The translations under genes and the position numbers were made by a program. Under the pieces are notes generated by a model. It was not told the origin of the DNA and made no database searches. It worked only from the letters and a program-made list of their open reading frames with translations. From contig JANXBW010000016.1 in NCBI GenBank assembly GCA_025060325.1, positions 1 through 64,000 on the forward strand: a stretch of 64,000 nucleotides of DNA, given 5' to 3'. Positions 37,588 to 46,615 of this stretch are shown here, piece after piece; the first letter of the stretch is position 1, and each line of letters begins with the position of its first letter. This stretch comes from Thermoguttaceae bacterium. GTDB taxonomy: Bacteria > Planctomycetota > Planctomycetia > Pirellulales > Thermoguttaceae.

Positions 37588-38627
37588 CGCGTTGCTGCGT
37601 GCCGGGAGTTCGCTTCGCGGGATAACAGGTGCTCGGCCCACTCAGCAATTGCCCCGGCCAAAAAATTGCCCCAGCCAGCATTTGGGGACGGGCACTATCG
37701 TTTGAGACCCGGGTTTTTGAGCCGCGGAGGAGGATTCCTAGGATCGCTCAGCCAAGGGCAGTCCCGGGCGGCCAACACGCCCTCGAACAAACTTATCCGC
37801 ACCGGTCTTAAGAGGTGCCGGTAAAGAGAGCTTCCAGTAAACTCGGCCCCCTCGGTAAAGCTTCAACCGCCTTACTGGGCCCCAAGGAAGCCAACCGACT
37901 CGGCGCCCCTTACCCCGGAAAGCAAAAGCTCTCCCGTCGTTACCGGGGATAATGCTTCCGCGGGAAGATCGTTGTGAGTTTACCGGCACTGCCCACAAAC
38001 GCACTCCAAGCCCCACAATAGGGTATGCCCGCCATAACTCACGAACGCCCGCTCCCTATCGTGTCTTCTCGCGGCTCATCATCATTGCACAAGACCGGCT
38101 GGAAGGTAGGCTCAGCTGGCCGTGTGCCCAGGGGCAACGCTTATCGCATCGGCCTGGCCGCCCCCGCTCGAGGCCAAGTTGTTTGGTTAACCTACTAAGG
38201 CATCTGGCCCCCAGTGTCTGTCGAAGGAAAGTTCAGTCGGCAATCTGACCCCGTCGACTGGCTACGCCAGTCTTGTCCCCCGGAAGTTGCCAAGAACCTC
38301 CAAACCGCTATACTAAGCCGATTACTTTTTGCGGTAATAACTGCCGCACCATAGCCTGAGGGCAACCGAGTGGCCTGGCTAGCTGGAATTGGGGGAGGAC
38401 GGCTTGCGGGGGACCCTTCGGCTTGTGTTACCTGAACCTAGGGGACGCGAGTATGAGCGGTTTTTTAGCGCAGCCCCGGGGATGAAACTTTAAAGGAAAG
38501 AGGGAACCAATCTCCTACCTTCTTTGAAAATTGCCGTGGTAATCGCCAACTTGGCCGGGATTTCGGCCAACAGATTCTGTCACCCAACTTAATCAACAGT
38601 AACCTGCTACTTGACGGAGCTGGTCGA
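37588..38627. other. Gene-free stretch (1 kb) before bacterioferritin
   Basis: Both strands carry only short frames (up to 98 codons) without ribosome sites. I looked for tRNA and structured RNA signatures and found none. A T run at 38460-38466 (GCGGTTTTTTAGCGC) is flanked by GCG/CGC but the hairpin is too small to call. Confidence 0.45.
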
Positions 38628-39095
38628 ATGAAAGGCAATCCACAGATTATCGAGCGCCTAAACGCACGGCTTGCAGAGGAACTCACCGCGATCAACCAGT
38701 ACATGGTCCACGCCGAAATGTGCGCCAACTGGGGCTACAAGCGGCTACACGAGGCAGTGGAAAAACGGGCTATCGTGGAAATGCGACATGCGGAAAAGCT
38801 CATCGAGCGAATTCTCTTCCTGGAAGGAACACCTATCGTTAGCAAGCTTTTGGCCATCCACATTGGTCAGGACGTGGGTGCACAATTCCGCAATGATCTG
38901 AATGCCGAACTGGATGCTGTTCGCGCTTACAACGCCGACATCCAGTTTGCCGCCCAAGTGGGTGATCACGGCACGGAGCAGCTGCTAAAAGGCATCCTCG
39001 AGGACGAAGAACAGCATGTGGATTGGCTGGAAACCCAGCTTGAGCAAATTAGTCAAATGGGTCTCCAGGTCTACTTGGGGCAGCAAACCGAATAG
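38628..39095 (+). CDS. bfr: Bacterioferritin
   Basis: Stores iron in a 24-subunit shell. All ferroxidase ligands are in place by E. coli numbering: Glu18, Glu51, His54, Glu94, Glu127 and His130. Met52, which binds the shared haem between subunits, is present too. The length of 155 residues is standard. GGAG lies upstream of the ATG. No bacterioferritin-associated ferredoxin gene (bfd) is adjacent, which is common. A 6-bp hairpin (AGCTGG...CCAGCT) spans the stop without a T run. Confidence 0.96.
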   Translation: MKGNPQIIERLNARLAEELTAINQYMVHAEMCANWGYKRLHEAVEKRAIVEMRHAEKLIERILFLEGTPIVSKLLAIHIGQDVGAQFRNDLNAELDAVRAYNADIQFAAQVGDHGTEQLLKGILEDEEQHVDWLETQLEQISQMGLQVYLGQQTE

Positions 39096-39179
39096 CTGGG
39101 TCGGGTCGGCCAGCTGCCTCAAACTATCGCCGGCCCAAGGTGTCTTCATAAAAAGTCCTCAAACTGAGCTTGGCAGGCG

Positions 39180-40196
39180 GTGGCGCAAAGACGGTTTCCC
39201 CCACCGATGGCCTTGGCCATTGATAATGTTTACGGAATGGATTGCTTGGAAGGATTCCGACTGATTGAGTCGGGGTCTGTCGACTTAGTTTTTGCCGATC
39301 CGCCCTTTAACATCGGTTATGAATACGATGTTTACGAGGACCGGCTAGAGGCAAACCGATACCTCGACTGGTCCCGCCAGTGGATTGGCGAGGTGGTCCG
39401 GGTTCTCAAGCCGCACGGGACTTTTTGGCTGGCCATCGGGGACGAGTTTGCTGCCGAGCTGAAACTCATCGCGCAGAGGGAGCATGGCCTTTTCTGTCGA
39501 AATTGGGTCATTTGGTATTACACGTTCGGTGTCCACTGCCAGAACAAATTTGCCCGCTCCCACACTCATTTGCTTTACTTTGTAAAGGATAAGCGGCACT
39601 TTACCTTTAACGCCGATGCCATCCGGGTGCCCTCGGCTAGGCAGCTTGTTTACGCAGACCGCCGTGCCGCCCCGCACGGACGAATCCCAGACGACACCTG
39701 GATTCTCCGCCCCCAGGACCTGCCGGATGGATTTACTCCGTCAGAAGACACCTGGTATTTTCCCCGGGTGTGCGGCACCTTTCGGGAACGGCAAAACTGG
39801 CACACCTGCCAAATGCCCGAGCGACTTCTTGCACGAATCATCTTGGCCTGTAGTCGGCCAGGAGACCTTGTGCTCGATCCTTTTGCCGGGAGCGGCACGA
39901 CTTTAGCAGTGGCGAAAAAACTAGGGCGACACTTCATCGGCTTTGAACTCTCGCCCAACTACGTTGCTCAAATCCGCGCCCGATTGGCTGCTGTCTCCCC
40001 TGGGGACCCTTTGGAAGGAGCGGAACACCCTCTCACAAGTGCGCCTCCCACTGGAGCTGGGCGATCTCTCGTAGCTGGTGTCAATAGGGGCGGTGATCGA
40101 CCCCGTCTCAGTCGAAGGAAACGATCTTTGGGTCAACAAAATCTGCTTCTTTTGCCGCTTGGTGACACAGCCCAGGAAAGTCCGAGAAGTTCTTAG
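39180..40196 (+). CDS. DNA methyltransferase, beta class, orphan
   Basis: Adds a methyl group to an exocyclic amino group of adenine or cytosine in DNA using S-adenosylmethionine. Catalytic motif IV ([13 protein letters not shown], near residue 40) precedes the AdoMet motif I ([14 protein letters not shown], near residue 235), with the target-recognition region between them: the beta arrangement. DPPF is more common in N6-adenine enzymes. No restriction endonuclease, specificity subunit or Vsr gene is adjacent, so it looks like a solitary, possibly regulatory, methylase. The start is GTG at 39180 or ATG at 39207; neither has a clear ribosome site. The last ~50 residues are low-complexity and may be poorly folded. 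It follows bfr by 84 bp. Confidence 0.9.
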   Translation: MAQRRFPPPMALAIDNVYGMDCLEGFRLIESGSVDLVFADPPFNIGYEYDVYEDRLEANRYLDWSRQWIGEVVRVLKPHGTFWLAIGDEFAAELKLIAQREHGLFCRNWVIWYYTFGVHCQNKFARSHTHLLYFVKDKRHFTFNADAIRVPSARQLVYADRRAAPHGRIPDDTWILRPQDLPDGFTPSEDTWYFPRVCGTFRERQNWHTCQMPERLLARIILACSRPGDLVLDPFAGSGTTLAVAKKLGRHFIGFELSPNYVAQIRARLAAVSPGDPLEGAEHPLTSAPPTGAGRSLVAGVNRGGDRPRLSRRKRSLGQQNLLLLPLGDTAQESPRSS

Positions 40197-40555
40197 CAGA
40201 GGATCCTTGGAAACATTCTCCGTTATTACCACGGTCGCTTCCCCGCAAAGCATGCTCGGCGCAGCTGGGTTATCACCATGAGGAAGCGTCTTTAAAAAGT
40301 AGCGTTGAAGCAGCGGCAAACGGCGAGCATTGTGCTGGATGTGAACTCCAACTTGTTAGACCAAATAGCGTGCGGTAAGGTGGCCTGACATTACCGATGG
40401 AAGTCGGAGGGAACAAAGATCAACATCCGTAAACAGGTCGCGTAAGCCTGCATTCATTTCAACTGGGGGATGATGACTACTGCGCACTCTGTGGATATAG
40501 CGGGCCACGGCGAATCCAACAATTAGCCATCTATCCAATCAGCGGGGGAAATCCA
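40197..40555. other. Intergenic region
   Basis: About 360 bp between the methyltransferase and the epimerase. No gene, promoter or terminator could be pinned down. Confidence 0.4.
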
Positions 40556-41404
40556 ATGCGATTTGCCATCTGTAACGAAACATTTGTCGACTGGCCGCTG
40601 GAGAAAGGCTTTGCTTTTGCCGCAGAGTGTGGTTATGCCGGCGTGGAGATCGCCCCGTTTACTATCTCCCGTTATGTGACGGATATTCCCGCGGCTGTCC
40701 GCCGAGAAATTCGCCGGGAGGCCGCGGCCGTTGGACTAGAGATTGTTGGTCTTCACTGGCTCCTGGCCAAGACCGAGGGCTTTCACCTTACCAGTCCTGA
40801 TCCAGTGGTGCGCCGCCGGACGGCCGACTACCTTCGGGAGCTTGTCCGCTTTTGTGCCGACTTGGGCGGACGGATCCTCGTTTTTGGCTCACCCGCCCAG
40901 CGAAGTCTCCCCTCGGGAGTGTCGTTTGACCAAGGCCTTGTCTACGCGGCGGAAGTCTTCCAAAGTATCGTACCGGAGCTAGAGAAAAACGGCATTGTGC
41001 TGGCTGTGGAGCCGCTTTCACCCTCGGAAACAAACTTCCTCTGCACCGCGGCCGAGGCCATGCAGCTTATCAACATGCTCCGCTCGCCTCACGTACAGCT
41101 GCATCTTGATTGCAAAGCCATGGCCAGCGAAAAGATCCCTATCGAAAAGCTCATTCGCGATCACGCCACAGTGCTCGCGCATTTCCACGCTAATGATCCC
41201 AACCGGCAAGGCCCCGGTTTTGGCAGTCTTGACTTTGTCCCCATTTTGCGCACGCTGCTTGAGATCAAATACCAGGGCTGGGTGTCCGTTGAGGTGTTCG
41301 ACTATACGCCCGGGCCGGAGGCGCTAGCCAAAAAGAGTATCGAGTATTTGCGGGTTTGTCTTGAAAAGGCTCGCGAGCAAGAAATCGAGAACAACTCGGC
41401 CTAA
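40556..41404 (+). CDS. Sugar phosphate isomerase/epimerase, TIM barrel
   Basis: A 282-residue protein of the xylose-isomerase-like superfamily that includes ketose 3-epimerases and hydroxypyruvate isomerases. The four metal ligands expected in the family are visible: Glu in VLAVEPL, Asp in LHLDCKA, His in AHFHANDP and Glu in VSVEVFD. The start RFAICNETFVDWPLEKGFAFAAECGY is typical. GGGGGAAA precedes the ATG. The substrate is not determinable here; the gene next door is a glutamate-synthase-like protein on the other strand. A bidirectional hairpin lies after the stop. Confidence 0.9.
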   Translation: MRFAICNETFVDWPLEKGFAFAAECGYAGVEIAPFTISRYVTDIPAAVRREIRREAAAVGLEIVGLHWLLAKTEGFHLTSPDPVVRRRTADYLRELVRFCADLGGRILVFGSPAQRSLPSGVSFDQGLVYAAEVFQSIVPELEKNGIVLAVEPLSPSETNFLCTAAEAMQLINMLRSPHVQLHLDCKAMASEKIPIEKLIRDHATVLAHFHANDPNRQGPGFGSLDFVPILRTLLEIKYQGWVSVEVFDYTPGPEALAKKSIEYLRVCLEKAREQEIENNSA

Positions 41405-41430
41405 ACCCCGGGGAAGTGCCGACTGCCCAA

Positions 41431-41467
41431 AAAGAACCGGCCCTTTCCGCAAGCAGAAAGGGCCGGT
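41431..41467 (-). terminator. Bidirectional hairpin between converging genes
   Basis: ACCGGCCCTTTC (41436-41447) pairs perfectly with GAAAGGGCCGGT (41456-41467) around an 8-base loop. On the minus strand TTCTTTTTGGG follows, giving a proper terminator for the glutamate-synthase-like gene, about 250 bp beyond its stop. On the plus strand only a weak T tail (CTTGC) follows, 32 bp after the epimerase stop. Confidence 0.8.
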
Positions 41468-41720
41468 CTTGCAAAGTTAAGACCCATCACCGGAGCTTGC
41501 GAACAGACCTCGCCAATTACCGGGCTAATGCCCCGACTCAAATTCGGGCCACCGGGCTCCTGCCACCCCCCGGTAGCCGGGGCTTTGCGGTTGCTACTTA
41601 TCGCGCTCGGAACCGCCTTGGCCAATGGGCGACTCCACCTTAATGTTGCCGCCCACTTAACCTTCGCCCGGGCTTATGTCAGCAAAAGCGTAGTAATTTC
41701 CGGTCGGCATTTTGAGCCAA

Positions 41721-43400
41721 TTAGAACCGCTTGCTCCCCACGACCGCGCCGCTGAACTGGCCATCCAAAATTTGTAGTGCCCGATCTGATTCTGCATCGG
41801 TGACGAACGGGATGCCGATCTCGGCGGCCGTCTCCCGATTGGCCGAGACAATGTCATCGCGCGAGATTTCCGTCACGGAGAACTTCCTCGCCCCAGCCAG
41901 AAGTTGCTGGAGACCGGCCATCAGTTTGTCCACAAAGGTGTAAAGCGCAATGGCGCCGAATGGGATGTTCTTAATTTCCGCCGAGCCGACCTTCCGCTCT
42001 ACCTCGTAGTAACAGGCGAACAATTCCTCCGGCTTGTCGCCGATTTCCCGCACATTAGGCGGCAACTTTTCCCAGTAACCGAGTTGTTGACCGCCAGCGA
42101 TCCGCCGCTCCGGACGAAGCACACCCTCGATGTTTGTGCCCAGGAATGCCGGGATCATAAGCGCCCGACCCATGCACACTAACTTGGCAAAGGGAGCACC
42201 CAGCGCCAAAGCCTTGAAGATATGATCTTCCCGGGCAAGACCGCCGCCAAATGCTAAGTCAACAACAGGCATTCCCCGATCGGCAAGCCGCTTGGCAAAC
42301 TCGTAGGCCTTGGCATGCAGTAGGAGCGACGGCACACCCCAGTGTTCCATCATGTTCCAGGGACTCATTCCCGTGCCGCCACCGGCGCCGTCAATTGTCA
42401 ACAGATCGAGGCCAGCCTCCGATGCCAAGCGGATCGCCAGGGCTAGCGCTTCCATTCCGTAAGCGCCGGTCTTCAGCGTGATGCGCTTGTAGCCAAGTTG
42501 CCGCAGGTATTCCACCTGGCGGAAGAATTGCTCGGCCACCTCGGCCGCTGAAGATTGTTCGACATAGCCCAATCGACTGTGCCGGGCAAAAGCCTTAATC
42601 TGGCCATGCTCGAAAGCCTCGCGGACACCTGGTGCCTCCGGGTCGGGATCGAGGATATAGCCGCGCCGCTTAAGGAATAGTGCATAATCGTACGAGGTGA
42701 CCTGGATTTCCCCGCCGATGTCCTTTGCCCCCTGACCCCACTTCAGCTCGATCGCTACCTTGTCGCCGTACCGATTGATCAGGTATTCGGCTACGCCATT
42801 GCGGCTATCCTCCACGTTCATCTGCACAATAACCACCCCGTAGCCGTCGTAATACCGCAGGAAAACACTCACACGGCGATCAAGCTCCGGTGAATGCTTA
42901 ACCTTACCGTTTTCGAAAACAGCCTCGCGGTCCACGCCGACAACATTCTCGCCGACAACGATGGGGATCCCAGCCAGGGCGGCTCCAACGGCTAGGGGTT
43001 CCCAAAAACGGGCAGCAACAAACGTGGAACCCAAGGCCCCGCTAACGATTGGCGCCCGAACCTTGGTCTTGACCGCACTGCCGAAGGCTGACTCCACGTT
43101 GACCTTCGTAAAGGCGCCGGACTCCCCGTTATCCTTGCCTTGATCCCGGGAGCCGCCGTAAAGACGCCCTTGAATCCGCAGCGAATGGTACCCCACCCCC
43201 ACGTGCACGATATTGCCAGAGCCGGCAGTTACATGGCCGAAATCCCGGGGATAAAGCAAATTCCTCCCCAAGAGGCTGGACAGCCAAGTTTCACACTTGC
43301 CCTGACAATCCGCCCGACAAAGCGTGCACAGACCGGATTCCGTGGGATTGCCGCGATTGATAGTTCCTAATACGTCGTTTTGCTTCCGCCACTGGATCAT
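41721..43400 (-). CDS. Glutamate-synthase-like FMN-domain protein
   Basis: The 559-residue protein is related to the FMN-binding synthase domain of glutamate synthase. It has TIDGAGGGTGMSPWNMMEHW, LAFGGGLAREDHIFKALALGA and GRALMIPAFLGTNIEG, which form the FMN/2-oxoglutarate barrel. The N-terminus carries CTLCRADCQGKCE, a short cysteine cluster seen in archaeal-type, stand-alone versions. There is no amidotransferase domain and no GltD or GltA partner gene nearby, so ammonia or a separate donor would be needed. The ATG at 43400 is supported by AAAGGAG nine bases upstream; a TTG at 43406 would place that site too close. Actual glutamate synthesis cannot be claimed. Confidence 0.88.
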   Translation of the reverse strand: MIQWRKQNDVLGTINRGNPTESGLCTLCRADCQGKCETWLSSLLGRNLLYPRDFGHVTAGSGNIVHVGVGYHSLRIQGRLYGGSRDQGKDNGESGAFTKVNVESAFGSAVKTKVRAPIVSGALGSTFVAARFWEPLAVGAALAGIPIVVGENVVGVDREAVFENGKVKHSPELDRRVSVFLRYYDGYGVVIVQMNVEDSRNGVAEYLINRYGDKVAIELKWGQGAKDIGGEIQVTSYDYALFLKRRGYILDPDPEAPGVREAFEHGQIKAFARHSRLGYVEQSSAAEVAEQFFRQVEYLRQLGYKRITLKTGAYGMEALALAIRLASEAGLDLLTIDGAGGGTGMSPWNMMEHWGVPSLLLHAKAYEFAKRLADRGMPVVDLAFGGGLAREDHIFKALALGAPFAKLVCMGRALMIPAFLGTNIEGVLRPERRIAGGQQLGYWEKLPPNVREIGDKPEELFACYYEVERKVGSAEIKNIPFGAIALYTFVDKLMAGLQQLLAGARKFSVTEISRDDIVSANRETAAEIGIPFVTDAESDRALQILDGQFSGAVVGSKRF

Positions 43401-44150
43401 CGTCAATTTCTCCTTTCGACTGCTAAGGGCACTTAGGGACTCGTGAGGTATTCGAGAGTTACACCGAAACTAGCGAATTGATCGCCGCTAATGAAAGGGG
43501 GCAAATTCCATAAGGGAAGCCGAAGCTTGAAGGCGGGAGTATAAATAAATCGGCAAATTCAGTAAAGCAGGTTGATTCCCGCTTATTCGGCGCCACAAAT
43601 CAAGCCCAAAAAATGATTCGTGGCAAAGCAAACTCGGCGTTGCCGTCCTATCTATTAAGTTCGCGAGGCGAAGTTGCAGAACGGAGAATGATCAGAAATG
43701 CAATTATCTTGGTAAATCACTGTCGTCTCCTCGACCAGGAGTTCAGCTCTGTTAGCTTTTGCCGACGCTAACGGAAGCGCCCGGGCGAAACCGGGGAGGC
43801 AACAGGTGAGACCTGGTAAGGGGGCACTTAGCGACCGGCCGCGTTACCAGGGATCTCTAAACTTGCCTCATACTGCCAAAATGGCAGGACTGCCTCTACC
43901 CGAGGGGCGGCAGCCGCGCTGGCTGCCGAGTGATGGTTGCGGGCTGAATAGAGCGTCGTCAGCTTGGGCGGGCCCGACTCCTCCGCCAGGACTTGGGTCT
44001 CCAAGGATGCGGGAGCGAGGGCTCTTCTGAGCTCTCAGTTCTAAGTCTGCACGTATCAGGAACTTACGCAGGCCATCGGTTCTCCATGGAAGGTTACTTG
44101 TTGACGCCAGCGGAATCCGCTCATACCGTGCTGGTTAAGCGACTTATGCC

Positions 44151-44167
44151 GCTGGGACACACCCAGC
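44151..44167. promoter_or_regulatory. 17-bp inverted repeat, candidate enhancer-binding site
   Basis: GCTGGG (44151-44156) and CCCAGC (44162-44167) are perfect inverted arms around ACACA. The centre lies about 67 bp upstream of the predicted sigma-54 start. Activators of sigma-54 often bind such repeats at -60 to -150. No activator gene is in the window. Confidence 0.35.
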
Positions 44168-44200
44168 AGTCGGGTCATAACCGAATAGAGGCGGCGATTT

Positions 44201-44216
44201 TGGCACAATTATTGCA
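44201..44216 (+). promoter_or_regulatory. Sigma-54 (-24/-12) promoter
   Basis: TGGCAC, five bases, then TTGCA match the RpoN consensus in every conserved position, and GG and GC are exactly ten bases apart. Transcription should start near 44226, giving a leader of about 145 nt before the sigma gene. Confidence 0.7.
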
Positions 44217-44369
44217 CAAGATCTGGCGGATTTATTTGGGTGGCGCGACCGACTGGGAAGGGGGGAGGCGGTCGGCGTCCTGCCTCGATCGGAGTCCTTT
44301 GAGCCCCAGGATATTCCAAACATCGCCCCTTGGAGTTTTTCATTTCCCTTTGCATCGGAAGTGCCTAAA

Positions 44370-45122
44370 ATGTTGGCAATTGACGACAAAAGGATCAATG
44401 TGGCGTTGATCGAGGCGCCAGGGGAAGCGCCTGTCGCGCCCTATCGAACCTACGAAGAAAAGGGCTCGTACTGGATGAAGCAGGCGGATGTGGCAACGAG
44501 GCGGTGTTTTCCGTGGCATCTCCCGCTGCGGGAGTGGTCCGATGAGGACCTCTTGCTCGGCTATCGGGAGACAGGGGATCGCCGTCTTTTTGAAGAGCTC
44601 ATCCGCCGGTACGAGCGGGAGCTTTTTAATTACCTGCGGCAGTATCTTGGTGACCCGCAACAGGCCGAGGACGCTTTCCAGAGCACGTTCCTCCAGGTGC
44701 ACTTAAAATGCGACCAATTTGATCCGGAACGGCGGTTTCGGCCTTGGCTCTATGCGGTCGCGACCAACCAAGCGATCGACGCTCAGCGGCGTCGCCGGCG
44801 GGAACGAATGATCAGCCTTGACCAGGCGACTGGTTCCGGCGATCAAGCCAGTCAGCTTAACGAGCTTGTGGACTCGCCGGCAGAGCTTCCTGGCGAGGAC
44901 ATGGAGCGGGATGAACAGCGCGAACTTGTCCGCCGGGCTGTCGACGAGCTGCCTGAACCGCTGCGGCAAGTACTGCTTTTGGTTTATTTTCGAGGTCTCA
45001 AGTATCGGGAAGCTGCCGAAGCGTTGGGTGTGCCTGTAGGCACCGTGAAGAGCCGGCTCCATGCGGCGATTCGAAAACTAGAACAAACCCTCAGGCAACA
45101 TCAGTCGCCAACATATGCATAA
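44370..45122 (+). CDS. ECF-type RNA polymerase sigma factor
   Basis: Directs RNA polymerase to stress or envelope promoters. Region 2 is LFEELIRRYERELFNYLRQYLGD followed by QAEDAFQSTFLQVHLKCDQFDP and FRPWLYAVATNQAIDAQRRR. Region 4 is ELPEPLRQVLLLVYFRGLKYREAAEALGVPVGTVKSRLHAAIRKL. The ~50 residues before region 2 are an unusual lead; the ATG at 44370 (GGAAG upstream) is my choice, with GTG 44361 or ATG 44475 as alternatives. The stop overlaps the start of the next gene by eight bases, so the partner is translated together with it. A sigma-54 promoter upstream suggests one sigma factor is controlled by another. Confidence 0.92.
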   Translation: MLAIDDKRINVALIEAPGEAPVAPYRTYEEKGSYWMKQADVATRRCFPWHLPLREWSDEDLLLGYRETGDRRLFEELIRRYERELFNYLRQYLGDPQQAEDAFQSTFLQVHLKCDQFDPERRFRPWLYAVATNQAIDAQRRRRRERMISLDQATGSGDQASQLNELVDSPAELPGEDMERDEQRELVRRAVDELPEPLRQVLLLVYFRGLKYREAAEALGVPVGTVKSRLHAAIRKLEQTLRQHQSPTYA

Positions 45123-46404
45123 GCGACTTCAGCTTGACCTGCTCGGTTTGGTCATCGGCGCTTTAGAAGACCACGAGCAAGCTGAATTTGCTGAAAAGTG
45201 CCGCAGGGATCCTCGTCTGAGAAAGAAATATAGTTGTTGGCGCCAACGTCTAAGCTTTCTTGCATCCTTAGAGGAAGACTGTGACCCACCAGCGGGCTTG
45301 GCGGAGCGGACCTCCGCCTTTGTTTTTTCTCAGGTCATTGGGTCCACCGTTGTCCCCGCCGTAGCGCCGACAAACTACTCAGAAGATAACGTGGACATAT
45401 CCGGCCCTTGTGAGCACTTTGCCGAAACATCAACTTCTCTTCACCAACAAGCGCTAGGCGGACCAGTAGTTGCCGCTAAGTGTACTACCCGCGGAGCGTC
45501 AACGCTCGATTTGCCGACGAAAACGCGGTCGGCCCGAGAAGGTCGCCAAGGCCGTGGATGGTCCTCCCACAAAAAGGGAAAGTATTGGGTTCATCTCCCC
45601 AGTCAAGAATCTTCATTTCGGGAAGGCCCGCCGCTTGCCGGCGCTTTTATCCAGGCGGCTTGGTGGCGCATTCTTTTCGTGACGGTCGCGGTGGTCGTTG
45701 TTTTAGCAGTGGTGCCGCCGGCTATTTACGAAAGCAGGGTCCAGTCTGCCACGCTTAAATGCCAACACTTCTGGTGTTGGCTTCGGGGAATTGGCGACCA
45801 CCTGGCCATGCTCCATGTTGGCAGGCAGAACACGCCGGCCCACGACCACCGCAGGCCTTTGTTCATTGCCGCCCACCAGATTCCCGCTTTCAGCGATCCT
45901 ATGCTGGGTCAGGTCTCTCATCCACAGCTTAGTGCGTTTCCGTATTCTGAGAGCAAGATCGATCGTACTCAACCCGCTTTTTACGTGGCCATAGAGCCCA
46001 GTCATCAAGGCGAGTGTAAGGTTTGGATTATCGGCTGCCAAGCGCCCCCCGCAATCTGCCAACGAATCACCTCGGTCATCGGACCGATCAGCCCGGAAAA
46101 CTTGGCCAACTGGCCGGCGCACGAAGGCCCCGGCAGTTGGCCCAAGTCGGTTTATGAGTGCCGATTTCGCACAGAGAAATCGGTAAATGTTTTTTGGCAC
46201 CCACCGCTAAGTGGTGGTGGGCAAAGCGATCATTGGCTGGGCGAAGTTTCCGCTTCACCTGTTTTCCGGCCCTTCCCCGATGTTCCTTGGGGAGATGAAT
46301 TGGTTTTGGTTTCTGGAGAAGCGCCTCCCACTCCTTCGGACCGGGCTGGCTTCGCTACCCAGCAGGTGGCTCGTCATTCGGAGTGGCTTGGCGATTGGCG
46401 ATAG
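45115..46404 (+). CDS. Membrane anti-sigma-like partner of the ECF factor
   Basis: A 429-residue protein whose start overlaps the sigma gene. The first ~80 residues (QLDLLGLVIGALEDHEQAEF, DPRLRKKYSCWRQRL, PPAGLAERTSAFVFSQ) match the cytoplasmic head of planctomycete anti-sigma proteins, without the HxxxCxxC zinc site. A single membrane span lies near residues 182-205 (WWRILFVTVAVVVVLAVVPPA), and ~220 residues follow outside the membrane. The layout suits a sensor that holds the sigma factor until a signal arrives. Release by proteolysis is common in such systems but not shown here. Confidence 0.8.
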   Translation: MHKRLQLDLLGLVIGALEDHEQAEFAEKCRRDPRLRKKYSCWRQRLSFLASLEEDCDPPAGLAERTSAFVFSQVIGSTVVPAVAPTNYSEDNVDISGPCEHFAETSTSLHQQALGGPVVAAKCTTRGASTLDLPTKTRSAREGRQGRGWSSHKKGKYWVHLPSQESSFREGPPLAGAFIQAAWWRILFVTVAVVVVLAVVPPAIYESRVQSATLKCQHFWCWLRGIGDHLAMLHVGRQNTPAHDHRRPLFIAAHQIPAFSDPMLGQVSHPQLSAFPYSESKIDRTQPAFYVAIEPSHQGECKVWIIGCQAPPAICQRITSVIGPISPENLANWPAHEGPGSWPKSVYECRFRTEKSVNVFWHPPLSGGGQSDHWLGEVSASPVFRPFPDVPWGDELVLVSGEAPPTPSDRAGFATQQVARHSEWLGDWR

Positions 46405-46516
46405 GGCCAAGCGCTCGGCGAGGTGCCAGTTGATCTCATCCGGGGCGGTTGCCCTAGATCAACAAATGAGGATCAGCGGTTTTTGCTTCTTTTAGTAAAC
46501 AGCGTAAGGCCTAGCG

Positions 46517-46562
46517 AATAACCGCGGGAAATCGGTCCTTTGGTAGTTGACGACCGGTTATT
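46517..46562. repeat. Inverted repeat upstream of the glycerophosphodiesterase
   Basis: AATAACCG (46517-46524) and CGGTTATT (46555-46562) are perfect 8-bp arms 30 bases apart, in the 210 bp gap before the phosphodiesterase gene. An internal CGGTC can compete for the right arm. Confidence 0.35.
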
Positions 46563-46615
46563 TATCTAAAGGTTGACCCAAGATTTCCCTTGGTTTTGTG
46601 TATGTGGTTGTGTCG

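Larger units (their letters stand above)
43401..44369. other. Divergent intergenic region with sigma-54 promoter
   Basis: About 970 bp between the glutamate-synthase-like gene and the ECF sigma gene. The left third (43430-43740) is clearly A/T-richer than its surroundings and probably holds the minus-strand promoter. The sigma-54 site (44201-44216) and the inverted repeat in front of it are listed separately. A plus-strand frame (43993-44409) crosses the promoter and is rejected. Confidence 0.6.

Noticed and set aside
43993-44409. 138-codon plus-strand frame
   Set aside because: It crosses the sigma-54 promoter and the start of the ECF gene and has no motif.
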